From contig CAWIGC010000035.1 in the NCBI GenBank assembly GCA_963835555.1, positions 62,001 to 126,000 on the forward strand: 64,000 nucleotides of DNA, in the 5' to 3' direction. Both the position numbers and the translations under genes were made by a program. Each line of letters opens with the position of its first letter. The first letter of the stretch is position 1. The notes under the pieces were generated by a model that was not told the origin of the DNA, did no database searches, and saw only the letters and a list, made by a program, of their open reading frames with translations. The stretch is from Sulfopaludibacter sp963835555. Lineage in GTDB: Bacteria > Acidobacteriota > Terriglobia > Bryobacterales > Bryobacteraceae. Below are positions 44,108 through 52,661 of this stretch, piece after piece.

Positions 44108-45037
44108 TTGATAGTTACGCTCACGATCAATCCGGCGATTGACCGGATCCTCAGCGTCGACCGGCTCGCCTTCGAAGACCGGTCCTACGTCAATTCGAGC
44201 CGCGAATCGGCCGGCGGGCGGGGAATCAATGCGTCGGCCGTGTTGCACTCGTTCGGCGCCGAAACTACGGCGGTGTTTCCGTCAGGCGGCGCTTCCGGCA
44301 AACGGCTGGAATCGCTGCTCAGCGATTGCGGGTTTCTGATCGCCGTGGTTCCCATCCATAATCCGATTCGCACCAATCTCACGGTGACCGATAAGCACGG
44401 GCTCACGGTGAACCTGAACGAGACCGGTCCCGCGTTCACCAAAGCGGAGGTGGCGCGGGTGGAGCGGGTGGTGAAAGACCGGCTGGCGCACGCCGCGTGG
44501 CTGATGGTGTGCGGCAGCCTGCCGCCGGGGGTCCCTTCGTCGTTCTACGCCAAGCTGATCACCATGGCGCGGGAGCACAAAGTAAAGACGCTGCTTCATG
44601 CAGACGGGCAGGCTCTGCGCGAGGGGATCGAGGCCAAACCCACGGTGGTGACGCCGAACCAGCAGGAGGCCGAGCGGCTTCTCGGGCGTACTTTGTTGAC
44701 CCGTACCCACGGATTGGAAGCCGCGGAACTGATCCGGCACATGGGTCCGGAGATGGTGGTGCTGAGCCTGGGCAGCCGCGGCGCCATCGGTGCATTCGCC
44801 GATGGGCTGGTGGAAGCCATTCCGCCGCGGGTGGATGCGGTCTGCCCCATCGGCGCCGGTGACGCTTTATCGGCCGCCTACATCTGGTCCATGACGCGCA
44901 AGGCGAATCCGGCGGAGGCTCTGCGATGGGGCGTGGCGGCGGGCACGGCATCTTCGCGCCTGCCCGGAATGGGATTCGCATCGCTGGAGCAGACGCGGGA
45001 AATCTACCAGCAGGTGGAAGTCCGCCGCGCGGAATAG
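44108..45037 (+). CDS. PfkB-family sugar kinase (1-phosphofructokinase-like)
   Basis: A ribokinase-fold kinase of 309 residues. The N-terminus VTLTINPAID and the ESAGGRGINASAVLHSFG segment are typical of FruK/LacC/PfkB 6-phosphofructokinases, and the catalytic motif is GAGDALSAAY. It phosphorylates a sugar phosphate, most likely fructose 1-phosphate, fructose 6-phosphate or tagatose 6-phosphate; no neighbour (such as a PTS) decides between these. It starts at TTG 44108, 20 bases after the small membrane gene, and murJ follows one base after its stop. Confidence 0.88.
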   Translation: MIVTLTINPAIDRILSVDRLAFEDRSYVNSSRESAGGRGINASAVLHSFGAETTAVFPSGGASGKRLESLLSDCGFLIAVVPIHNPIRTNLTVTDKHGLTVNLNETGPAFTKAEVARVERVVKDRLAHAAWLMVCGSLPPGVPSSFYAKLITMAREHKVKTLLHADGQALREGIEAKPTVVTPNQQEAERLLGRTLLTRTHGLEAAELIRHMGPEMVVLSLGSRGAIGAFADGLVEAIPPRVDAVCPIGAGDALSAAYIWSMTRKANPAEALRWGVAAGTASSRLPGMGFASLEQTREIYQQVEVRRAE

Positions 45038-45038
45038 C

Positions 45039-46670
45039 TTGCCCGACCAAGCGCACCAGCAGCACGCGTTTCTACGATCCGCGGGGACCGTTTCGGCCGC
45101 GGTGGCCCTGAGCCGCCTCACCGGGTTGGTGAGGGAAGTGGCGATGGCGCGCCTGTTCGGCGCCGGCGCAGCCTACGATTCGTTCCTGCTGGGCGTGCGC
45201 ATCCCCAATCTCACGCGCAACCTGTTCGCGGAAGGGGCGCTCTCTTCAGCCTTCGTCCCCACCTTCACGCGATATCTTTCCACTAAAAGCAAGCGCGACG
45301 CCGCCGAGCTTTCGAATCTGACAGGCACGGCGCTGATACTGGCGGTGGGCGCGGTGTGCGTGGCGGGCATGGTATTCAGCCCGCAACTGGTGGCGCTGCT
45401 GGCGCCCGGGTTCGCCGGAGTGCCGGGTAAAACCGAACTCTCCATTCTGCTCACCCGGATCATGTTTCCGTTCCTGGTGCTGGTGGCACTGGCGGCCCAG
45501 GCCATGGGAGTGCTGAACGCCTGCGGCCGTTTCGGAGTGCCGGCGCTTGCCTCGACATTCTTCAATCTGGGATCGCTGGCGGTAGGGCTGGCGCTGGGAT
45601 TCACCGTGGGCCGGCGCTTCGACCACGGACTGATTGTCTGCATGGCCGTGGGGGTGGTGGCCGGCGGAGTGCTGCAATTGTTGTGGCAGGCTCCGGCGCT
45701 CTGGCGCGCGGGCTTTGGCTTCCGGCCGCGCCTGGACTTCCACCACCCCGGCCTGCGGGAAATTGCGCTCCTGATGCTGCCGGCGCTGGTGGGCAATGCG
45801 GCCACGCAAGTCAATGTCACGGTGAATACCAACTTCGCCTCCAGTCTGACCGACAGCGCGGGGCATGTGATGAATGGACCGGTGAGCTGGCTGGGCTACG
45901 CCTTCCGGTTCATGCAATTGCCGCTGGGGCTGTTCGGGGTGGCAATTGCGTCGGCCACCCTGCCTGAGATCTCGCGGAGTGCGGCGCTCGAACGCATGCA
46001 GGAGTTTCGGGACACCCTGGCGGAGTCGCTGGGGCTGGTGCTGCTCCTGACCATCCCCGCTTCAATCGGCCTGGCCCTGATGGGAGAAAGCATGATCGGC
46101 GCGGTTTACCAATGGGGCCGGTTCACGGCTGCCGATACGCACCAAACGGCTCTGGCACTGACTTGTTACAGCGTGGGACTGGCGGGATACTCGGCCACCA
46201 AAGTGATGGCGCCGGCGTTCTACGCCTTGAACGATGCGCGCACGCCCATGTGGGTGAGTTTAGGGTCGATCGCTTTGAATGGCGGTGCGGCCTTCCTGCT
46301 GGTGACGCGCGCCGGAATGGGTCATGCGGGACTGGCGCTTTCCACGTCGCTGGTGGCTCTGGCCGGAGCGGCGGCGCTGTTTCTGCTGCTGCGGGCGCGG
46401 CTTGGTCCGTTGCACGGACGACGCCTGGCGTGGACTGCGTCGCGCATCGCGGCGGCGTCGGTAGTCATGGGCTTGGCGTGCCTCGCTTCCAGCGGCGCCG
46501 TTCACGCGATCCTGGCCCACGGAAAGGCGGCCCAACTGGCCGATGTGGCGGTTTCGATCCCGCTCGGCGCGGCTGTATTCTACTTTGCCGCGCGGTCTCT
46601 GGGGGTGGAGGAAGTGGAGCGGGTCCGGAACACCGTGCTACACTTCGTTAAGGAATGCTCCCCGACCTGA
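45039..46670 (+). CDS. murJ: Lipid II flippase MurJ
   Basis: MurJ moves lipid II across the inner membrane for peptidoglycan synthesis. The N-terminal segment SRLTGLVREVAMARLFG and the RIPNLTRNLFAEGALSSAFVP region are diagnostic. About 14 membrane helices are readable over 543 residues. It begins with TTG 45039, immediately after the kinase gene, and its end overlaps the zinc-ribbon gene by 16 bases. Confidence 0.96.
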   Translation: MPDQAHQQHAFLRSAGTVSAAVALSRLTGLVREVAMARLFGAGAAYDSFLLGVRIPNLTRNLFAEGALSSAFVPTFTRYLSTKSKRDAAELSNLTGTALILAVGAVCVAGMVFSPQLVALLAPGFAGVPGKTELSILLTRIMFPFLVLVALAAQAMGVLNACGRFGVPALASTFFNLGSLAVGLALGFTVGRRFDHGLIVCMAVGVVAGGVLQLLWQAPALWRAGFGFRPRLDFHHPGLREIALLMLPALVGNAATQVNVTVNTNFASSLTDSAGHVMNGPVSWLGYAFRFMQLPLGLFGVAIASATLPEISRSAALERMQEFRDTLAESLGLVLLLTIPASIGLALMGESMIGAVYQWGRFTAADTHQTALALTCYSVGLAGYSATKVMAPAFYALNDARTPMWVSLGSIALNGGAAFLLVTRAGMGHAGLALSTSLVALAGAAALFLLLRARLGPLHGRRLAWTASRIAAASVVMGLACLASSGAVHAILAHGKAAQLADVAVSIPLGAAVFYFAARSLGVEEVERVRNTVLHFVKECSPT

Positions 46671-47410
46671 AGTTGGTGATCCGCTTGCAAGATATAGACA
46701 ATCGTCTTGCGGACTTGGCGCGCGAGATTGCCACTCTACCAAAACACATCGCCGAAATTGAAAAGAAGCTGCTCACGCACGAGCGGAAACTCGAGGCCGA
46801 TCGAGCCGCTCTCTCCGCCAACCAGAAAGAGCGGAAAAAGTGCGAAGGCGATATCCAGACACAGGATCAGAAGATATCGAAGCTGAAAGACCAGATGCTG
46901 CAGGCGAAGACCAACGACCAGTATCGGGCCTTTCAGAACGAGATCGATTTCTGCCAGAAGGAAATTCGCAAGGCGGAGGATCGCATCCTGGAGTTGATGA
47001 GCGAATCCGAGCCTCTCGATAAAAATGTGAAGGCGGCAGAGGCGGCGCTAAAGGCCGAGAAGACGGAAGTCGAAAGGGAAAAACAGCAGGCACGGGAGCG
47101 TACCGCGGTGGACGAAAAATCGGCCGCCGACCTGCATGTGGAACGCGCGCAGATTGTCTCGGGGATCGCGGCGGCACACTACCAGCAATACGAAAAAGTG
47201 CGCAAGGCGCGCCGCGGCATCGGAGTGGCGGAGGCGATCGACGGACGCTGCAGCGTATGCCAGATCCAGATGCGCCCGCAGTTTTTCCAGGAATTGCGGA
47301 AGGGCGAGAAATTCATGCAATGCGAAAGCTGCCTGCGCATTTTGTATTACAATCCGCCGGTGAAGGTCGAAGATCTCTCCGGCGAACCCGCCCCGGCCGC
47401 CCAGCAATAG
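46655..47410 (+). CDS. Coiled-coil C4-type zinc-ribbon protein
   Basis: A 251-residue protein with a long antiparallel coiled coil (residues about 10-175, rich in Lys/Glu/Leu). A C-terminal zinc ribbon has Cys199, Cys202, Cys223 and Cys226 (CSVCQIQM and CESCLRIL). This is the zf-RING_7/C4-type zinc-ribbon family found in many bacteria, likely nucleic-acid binding; the exact role is unknown to me. It overlaps murJ by 16 bases, so the two are co-translated. Confidence 0.92.
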   Translation: MLPDLKLVIRLQDIDNRLADLAREIATLPKHIAEIEKKLLTHERKLEADRAALSANQKERKKCEGDIQTQDQKISKLKDQMLQAKTNDQYRAFQNEIDFCQKEIRKAEDRILELMSESEPLDKNVKAAEAALKAEKTEVEREKQQARERTAVDEKSAADLHVERAQIVSGIAAAHYQQYEKVRKARRGIGVAEAIDGRCSVCQIQMRPQFFQELRKGEKFMQCESCLRILYYNPPVKVEDLSGEPAPAAQQ

Positions 47411-47430
47411 TTTCCGCACGGCTACGCCCA

Positions 47431-47472
47431 CAAAAAACCGCTCCCTGGCCAGGAGCGGCGCCAAGGGAGCGG
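47431..47472 (-). terminator. Rho-independent terminator for the beta-barrel gene (possibly bidirectional)
   Basis: The arms CCGCTCCCTGGC and GCCAAGGGAGCGG form a 12-base-pair stem with one bulge and a 10-base loop. On the minus strand the stem is followed by TTTTTTG, which ends the gene at 47499. On the plus strand the hairpin follows the zinc-ribbon stop by 27 bases but has no T-run. Confidence 0.8.
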
Positions 47473-47498
47473 TGGAGTTGAAACACAGACTGTCAGTT

Positions 47499-48197
47499 TT
47501 ACGGCCGGTCGCCCCAACTGTACCCGATCCAGGCCATTCCCTGCAGGATGACGTTGCTGCCAAACTGATTCAGGTTGGGAACGTAGTGGACGTCAAACTC
47601 GGGGCGAATGAAAATGTGCTCGGTCAGATAGATCTGCACGCCGATCGATCCGAGCACATTGAAGTGGTTGGAGCTTTCGTAATACTGTGAAAAGGTCTGA
47701 GCGCCGGCTAGTGCGTCGAGGCTGGTGCCAGTCTGATAAAACTTGATATTCGCGCCGCCGATGCCACCTTTCAGCTTGACGGCAACTTTCTTGGTATTGA
47801 TCGGCTCGTAAATCCCGTCGAAATCATACAGGGTGACGCGGGACTGCAACTGAAGCCCGGTCAGCCCCTGATACGCAGCCGAGGAATTCAGATCCACGTA
47901 ATCCTGCTTGGCCGGCTGGAATGCGACTTGGGCGCCCACGCCGAACTTCTTCCAAAGCATCAGATCGCCGCCAATTCCCATCATGAAGCCGTTGAGCGCG
48001 GGCGTCGATACACAGGGCCCGTAAGGGTCGCTCGGACCACTGCAGGGGAGCAAGGCCTGATCGACTTGGGTGGGACTCGCCTTGTCATGGATGCCGCCGA
48101 ATCCTATATTGATATCGAATCCGCTCTGGGCGCTCGCATATTGCATGCAGCAGAACAGCGCCAAGAGCAGCGGAAGGTAGCGGGAAATTCGTTTCAC
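47499..48197 (-). CDS. Outer-membrane beta-barrel protein
   Basis: GTG 48197 follows a clear GAGGAG ribosome binding site and gives a signal peptide (KRISRYLPLLLALFCCMQYASA). The mature part has alternating strands (GFDINIGFGGIHD at the N-terminus, IFIRPEFDVHYVPN and MAWIGYSWGDRP at the end), as in OmpA/OmpW-type eight-strand barrels. Function is not indicated. The gene has its own promoter region and a strong terminator, so it is monocistronic. Confidence 0.85.
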   Translation of the reverse strand: MKRISRYLPLLLALFCCMQYASAQSGFDINIGFGGIHDKASPTQVDQALLPCSGPSDPYGPCVSTPALNGFMMGIGGDLMLWKKFGVGAQVAFQPAKQDYVDLNSSAAYQGLTGLQLQSRVTLYDFDGIYEPINTKKVAVKLKGGIGGANIKFYQTGTSLDALAGAQTFSQYYESSNHFNVLGSIGVQIYLTEHIFIRPEFDVHYVPNLNQFGSNVILQGMAWIGYSWGDRP

Positions 48198-48361
48198 GTG
48201 AGAAGTCTCCTCTATATTTTGCGGATTTGCCACACAACTTTGATTATGCCCTATCAGGGCTACCGGATCATGGCTATTATGGGCCTTTGCAACGTAAAAC
48301 TGTGTTGTTGCAACACATACGACGCAACTCCGGAAGCTCAGGTTTCAATTCTCAATAAAAC
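48198..48361. promoter_or_regulatory. Upstream region of the beta-barrel gene with a TGTTGCAACA palindrome
   Basis: This 164-base gap lies between the beta-barrel gene start and the end of mutM. It is the most AT-rich gap nearby. A perfect 10-base palindrome TGTTGCAACA is at about 48306-48315, with a second TTGCAAC at 48286-48292. On the minus strand CATAAT (near 48243-48248) could be a -10 box. The palindromes might be a regulator site. Confidence 0.4.
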
Positions 48362-49156
48362 TTAACGGTGCTGGCAGCGGGGGCAGAAATGCGAGGAACG
48401 TTGGGTTACCAAAACGCGGCGAATGGGTGCGCCGCACACCGTACACGGCTCGCCGGTGCGCTGATAAACACGATGGCTGAACTGAAAAAACCCCTTGCGG
48501 CCTTCGGCATCGACGTAATCGGAGATGGATGAGCCTCCGGCGGCGATGGCCTCTGTGAGCACGGCCACGATGGCATCGTAGAGGCGGCGAGCCCGCTCGC
48601 GGCGCAGGCGGCTCGCCACAGCCAAGGGGTGAATCCCGGAGCGAAACAGGGCCTCGTCGGCGTAAATATTTCCCACCCCCCGTACGAAGGTCTGATTCAG
48701 CAACAGGGCCTTGACGCGGGTCTTGTGGCGTTTCACGCGGGCCGCGAACTCCTCGAACGAGATCTCCAAAGGCTCCGGCCCCAGACGGGCCACGCGCGCG
48801 GGAAACTCTTCACTGAATTCCAGACATCCGAACTGGCGGCTGTCGTCGTACAGCAGGACTCCGCGATCGAAGGTCAGGATGGCGTGGGTATGCTTGCCGG
48901 CCGGTCCGCCGAGCAGCAGGCGGCCGGTCATGCCGAGGTGAATCATGAGATATCCGCCGCCTTCGAGCGACACCACGATGAACTTGCCATAGCGCTTGAT
49001 GGCGGTAATCCTGCGGCCCGAGATGCGCGCCGCCATGCGGTCCGGATCGCCGCCGCGCAGCACGCGCAGGCAACGGAATTCGGCCGAAACGATGCGGCGG
49101 CCTACCAGCGGAGCGATGGAACGGGTGACGGTTTCGACTTCGGGAAGCTCGGGCAC
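48362..49156 (-). CDS. mutM: Formamidopyrimidine-DNA glycosylase
   Basis: MutM removes 8-oxoguanine and ring-opened purines. The catalytic N-terminus PELPEVETV, the MIHLGMTGRLLL segment, the YADEALFRSGIHPL segment and the C-terminal zinc finger (CTVCGAPI then CPRC) are all present. Length (264 aa) is normal. GTG 49156 follows directly after the Rieske gene stop, so the two are coupled. Confidence 0.95.
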   Translation of the reverse strand: MPELPEVETVTRSIAPLVGRRIVSAEFRCLRVLRGGDPDRMAARISGRRITAIKRYGKFIVVSLEGGGYLMIHLGMTGRLLLGGPAGKHTHAILTFDRGVLLYDDSRQFGCLEFSEEFPARVARLGPEPLEISFEEFAARVKRHKTRVKALLLNQTFVRGVGNIYADEALFRSGIHPLAVASRLRRERARRLYDAIVAVLTEAIAAGGSSISDYVDAEGRKGFFQFSHRVYQRTGEPCTVCGAPIRRVLVTQRSSHFCPRCQHR

Positions 49157-49462
49157 TCAGGGCACCTGCAAGAGAATGTTGTCGCCTTCCACCTTCACTT
49201 CGAAGGTGGCCAGACGCCTGGCGGGGTCGTAATCATATTCGCCGGTACGGCAATCGAACTCCCACAGATGGTAGGGGCACACCACGCGGCCGTCGTGAAT
49301 CTGGCCCTGCCCCAACGGCCCGCCGCGATGCAGGCACACGCCATCGAGGGCGTGAATCTCACCGGCCAGGTTGCAGACAGCGTAGGGGCGATCGTCCACC
49401 AGCACCTCCATGACGGAACCGGGCGGCAGGGCCGAGATCTTCCCCACTGGAATGAGCGGCAT
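49157..49462 (-). CDS. Rieske-type ferredoxin (NirD/biphenyl-ferredoxin-like)
   Basis: A 101-residue soluble Rieske [2Fe-2S] protein. Ligands are Cys43 and His45 (CLHRGG), and Cys62 and His65 (CPYHLWEF). There is no membrane anchor, so it resembles ferredoxins of dioxygenases or NirD. No oxygenase is encoded nearby. Its stop abuts the mutM start without a gap, so a redox protein is co-expressed with an oxidative-DNA-damage repair enzyme. Confidence 0.93.
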   Translation of the reverse strand: MPLIPVGKISALPPGSVMEVLVDDRPYAVCNLAGEIHALDGVCLHRGGPLGQGQIHDGRVVCPYHLWEFDCRTGEYDYDPARRLATFEVKVEGDNILLQVP

Positions 49463-49520
49463 GTTCCCAGTGTAGTGCGAACGGCCGGAGTAACCCGGTT
49501 GCTACAATCGAGAGAAGCGC

Positions 49521-50195
49521 ATGCAGACCATCCTTGTGATCGATGACGACGAAAGCCTGCGCGACACCATCGGCGTGATGTTGGAGCAGGAGGGCTTTCG
49601 CGCGGTCCTGGTCGGCGACGGTAAGAGCGGGTTCGATAAGGCAGTGATCCTGAAACCCGATCTGGTGCTGGTGGATCTGCGCCTGCCGGGAATGAGCGGC
49701 ACGGAGATCTGCAAGCAGTTGCGCGCCGCGCAGGTCAGCACTCCGATCATCGTGTTGAGCGCCGTGGGCGATGAGCTCGACAAGGTGCTGCTGCTCGAAA
49801 TCGGCGCCGACGATTACGTGGTCAAGCCGTTCGGCACGCGAGAATTGATGGCGCGCATCCGCGCGGTGCTCCGGCGGGCGTCCGCCGATGCCCGCAAGGT
49901 AATTCAGTTCAGCGGCAACCAGATTGACTTCGAACGGCGCATCGTCACTCGCAAAGGCGAGGAATTGAGACTCACGCCGGCCGAATACAATCTGCTCAGT
50001 TACTTTCTGCATAACCCGGACCGGCCGCTGACGCGCGACATGATTCTCAACTCCGTGTGGGGCTACGAGTTCTTTCCCAACACCCGCACGGTGGATGCGC
50101 ACGTGGTGAAATTGCGGCAGAAACTGGAGCCGGACCCCAACACTCCGCGGCATTTTCTGACCGTTCACGGCGTGGGCTACCGTTTCGTGCCGTGA
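49521..50195 (+). CDS. OmpR/PhoB-type response regulator
   Basis: Receiver domain (residues 1-120) with acidic DDD at 8-10, phosphoacceptor Asp52 and Lys102. A winged-helix DNA-binding domain follows (about 125-224), with the LRLTPAEYNLLSYFL and NTRTVDAHVVKLRQKLE segments and a VHGVGYRFV end. It is the first gene of a five-gene cluster (regulator, receiver, porin, cupredoxin, kinase) and is likely phosphorylated by the kinase at 52661. It is divergent from the Rieske-mutM pair. Confidence 0.94.
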   Translation: MQTILVIDDDESLRDTIGVMLEQEGFRAVLVGDGKSGFDKAVILKPDLVLVDLRLPGMSGTEICKQLRAAQVSTPIIVLSAVGDELDKVLLLEIGADDYVVKPFGTRELMARIRAVLRRASADARKVIQFSGNQIDFERRIVTRKGEELRLTPAEYNLLSYFLHNPDRPLTRDMILNSVWGYEFFPNTRTVDAHVVKLRQKLEPDPNTPRHFLTVHGVGYRFVP

Positions 50196-50241
50196 CAGAT
50201 TTTACAGTTCCGAGGCTCCACGGATAGGCGACAATAGCCTC

Positions 50242-50637
50242 ATGCCCTCTGAGGGTGCCCATCCGGTTTTAATCGTCGACGACTCCGAAAATGCGGCGGC
50301 GATGCTGGAGATCGCGCTGGGTGGAATTCCCGGCGTATCGGTGCAACTGGCTACCAGCGCCGTGGACGCGTTGCGCATCCTCAATGGCGGCGGGCCCGCC
50401 GTGCAGGTAATCGTGACAGACTTGAATATGCCCCGCATGGACGGATTCGAACTGATCCGCAGAGTCCGGCAGGACGCCAGGCATTCCGCCACCCCGATTA
50501 TCGTGGTGAGCGCCGATACCGACCCGGCCACCCCGCAGCGCATCGCCGAGTTGGGTGTGAGCGCCTACTTCCCTAAACCGTTTTCTCCCGCGCAAATCCG
50601 GCGGAAACTGGAGCAGCTTTTGAATGGCCGGTCTTAG
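50242..50637 (+). CDS. Single-domain response regulator (receiver)
   Basis: A 131-residue CheY-like receiver with phosphoacceptor Asp60 (IVTDLNMP), conserved Ser in VVSAD and Lys112 (YFPKPF). It has no output domain. Its 3' end overlaps the porin gene by 14 bases. It may act as a phosphate sink or connector between the cluster's kinase and its OmpR-type regulator. Confidence 0.92.
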   Translation: MPSEGAHPVLIVDDSENAAAMLEIALGGIPGVSVQLATSAVDALRILNGGGPAVQVIVTDLNMPRMDGFELIRRVRQDARHSATPIIVVSADTDPATPQRIAELGVSAYFPKPFSPAQIRRKLEQLLNGRS

Positions 50638-51985
50638 GAAACTCACGGTCGCCGCGACTCTCGTTTTGCTTTCCGCGCTGCTATCCGCGCAAAGCCAGCC
50701 TTCTCCCGAATTGAAGAGCATTTTGGACCGGCTGGACCGTCTGGAACAGGAAAACCGCTCGCTCTCCGACCAGGTTAAGCAACTGCGCTCCGAACTGGCC
50801 GCCGCCCGCGGCGAGGCGGCGCCGGCCGAGGCGCCCGCAGCCGCACAGCCATCCACGGCGGAGCGTCTGGACGTCCAGCAACGTCAGATCGAGGAGCAGG
50901 CTCAGACCAAAGTGGAAGCTTCGCAGAAGTTTCCGATCCGGCTCACCGGGATGGCGCTCTTCAACACCTACCTCGATTCCCGGCAGAACGGGGGCGTCGC
51001 TTACCCCACGTTGGCGGCGCCGGGAACCGCGCTGGCGGGAGCGACCCTGCGCCAGACCATCGTGGGCCTGGAATTCAGCGGGCCGAGGACCTTCCTGGGC
51101 GGTACGGTCCAAGGCTCGGTGTACATGGATTTCGCCAGCGGGGCCGCGCCGCTGGCCCAGACCATGCGGCTGCGCACCGGTTCCATCGAGGTGGACTGGA
51201 AGAGCCGCAGCATCCTGGTGGGGGTGGAAAAGCCGATCTTCAATCCGCGCGAACCGGATTCGCTGGCACAGGTGGCCATTTCGCCGCTAACCGGAGCCGG
51301 CAACCTCTGGCTCTGGATCCCGCAGGTGCGCCTGGAGCAGGATTTGAAATTCGGGTCGCGGGCCGGTCTGCGCGCCCGCATGGGAGTGGTGGAAACGCGC
51401 GAGGTGGGTCCGTACGACACCACCGGGCTGCCCGCGGGTGTGGCCGCGATTCGTCCCGGCCTGGAGGGCCGCTACGAGCTTTTCTACAACCTGGATGCCG
51501 ACCGGCGTTTCGAGATCGCTTCCGGGTTCCACGCCAGCACCACGCACGCCATGGGCTTCTCCATCCCCTCGAACCTGTTTTCCATGGACTGGCTGCTGAA
51601 ACCCTGGCGTGTGGCGGAATTCACGGGAGCATTCTTCAATGGCCAGAACGTGGCCAATCTTGGAACGGGCGCGGTCAACCAGGGGTATGTTATTTACAGG
51701 CGCATCTCCTGGCCTATCGACAGCATGGGGCTCTGGGGGCAGCTTACGATTCATGCCCTGCCGCGCGTGGACCTGCATCTTTTTACGGGCCGGCAGAACT
51801 ACGGCGTGCGATACCTCAGTACGGGAGATGTCAGCCGCAACGCGATGTTCGGCGCCAATCTTTTCTACCGGATCGCGCCGAACGTGCTGATCGGGCCCGA
51901 ATTTTCGCAGTTGCGTAGCGTATATATTGGTCAGGGCACGCTGATCAACAACCATTATGATTTGGCGTTGGCTTATCTGTTTTAA
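50624..51985 (+). CDS. Outer-membrane porin-like protein with N-terminal coiled coil
   Basis: A signal peptide (residues 1-23) is followed by a heptad coiled coil (LKSILDRLDRLEQENRSL to about residue 65), an Ala/Pro linker and a beta-barrel of about 350 residues ending in YDLALAYLF. The layout matches phosphate-selective-type or Acidobacteria-specific porins that bind peptidoglycan through the coiled coil. It overlaps the receiver gene before it and the cupredoxin gene after it (29 bases). Substrate is unknown. Confidence 0.82.
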   Translation: MAGLRKLTVAATLVLLSALLSAQSQPSPELKSILDRLDRLEQENRSLSDQVKQLRSELAAARGEAAPAEAPAAAQPSTAERLDVQQRQIEEQAQTKVEASQKFPIRLTGMALFNTYLDSRQNGGVAYPTLAAPGTALAGATLRQTIVGLEFSGPRTFLGGTVQGSVYMDFASGAAPLAQTMRLRTGSIEVDWKSRSILVGVEKPIFNPREPDSLAQVAISPLTGAGNLWLWIPQVRLEQDLKFGSRAGLRARMGVVETREVGPYDTTGLPAGVAAIRPGLEGRYELFYNLDADRRFEIASGFHASTTHAMGFSIPSNLFSMDWLLKPWRVAEFTGAFFNGQNVANLGTGAVNQGYVIYRRISWPIDSMGLWGQLTIHALPRVDLHLFTGRQNYGVRYLSTGDVSRNAMFGANLFYRIAPNVLIGPEFSQLRSVYIGQGTLINNHYDLALAYLF

Positions 51986-52661
51986 CGCGGTACTGGGGCT
52001 GATTGAAGCCGCATCGCTTACCGGCCGGGTGGAGCTGACCAACTCTCAGGACCTTTCGGCGCGCCGGCATAATTATTCCGGCGTGGTCCTGTGGCTGCAG
52101 CCCGTGGACCGCGATGCGCCCGTGCCTATGGTGCCCCGCCATGTGGAAATGAAGCAGCAGAACAAACATTTCACCCCCCATGTAGTGGCCATTCAGGTGG
52201 GGGACACAGTGGATTTCCCGAACCTCGATCCCATCTTTCACAACGCCTTTTCGACGTTCAGCGGGCAGACCTTCGACCTGGCGCTGTACCCGCCGGGGAC
52301 CTCGCGGACGGTGACGTTCCGCAGGCCGGGAATCGTGCAGGTGTTCTGTAACATTCACTCCACCATGAGCGCCATCATCGACGTGGTGCCGACGCCGTGG
52401 TACGACGTGACCAAAGCCACCGGGAAGTTCAGCATCGCCGGCATTCCTCCGGGCGAGTATCAACTGCACATTTACCATGAGCGGGCGCTGCCCGATAATC
52501 TGCAGTTTCTGGAACGCCGGATTACAGTGCCCGAGGGCGGCCTGGCGCTGCCGCTGATTTCGATCACCGAGACCGGGTTCGTGCCGTCCGTGCACTTGGA
52601 TAAACATGGCATGCCGTATCCCAAAGCGACCGACGGCACGTACATGGGGGGAGGTCGCTGA
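51957..52661 (+). CDS. Secreted cupredoxin-domain protein (methylamine-utilisation-like)
   Basis: Signal peptide at residues 1-20. The copper centre residues His95 (PIFHNAF), Cys131, His134 and Met137 (FCNIHSTM) form a complete type 1 site. The second half (KFSIAGIPPGEYQLHIYHE) is a carboxypeptidase-regulatory-like beta sandwich. It likely carries electrons or binds copper in the periplasm. It is encoded between a porin and a sensor kinase and overlaps the kinase start by one base. Confidence 0.85.
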   Translation: MIWRWLICFNAVLGLIEAASLTGRVELTNSQDLSARRHNYSGVVLWLQPVDRDAPVPMVPRHVEMKQQNKHFTPHVVAIQVGDTVDFPNLDPIFHNAFSTFSGQTFDLALYPPGTSRTVTFRRPGIVQVFCNIHSTMSAIIDVVPTPWYDVTKATGKFSIAGIPPGEYQLHIYHERALPDNLQFLERRITVPEGGLALPLISITETGFVPSVHLDKHGMPYPKATDGTYMGGGR

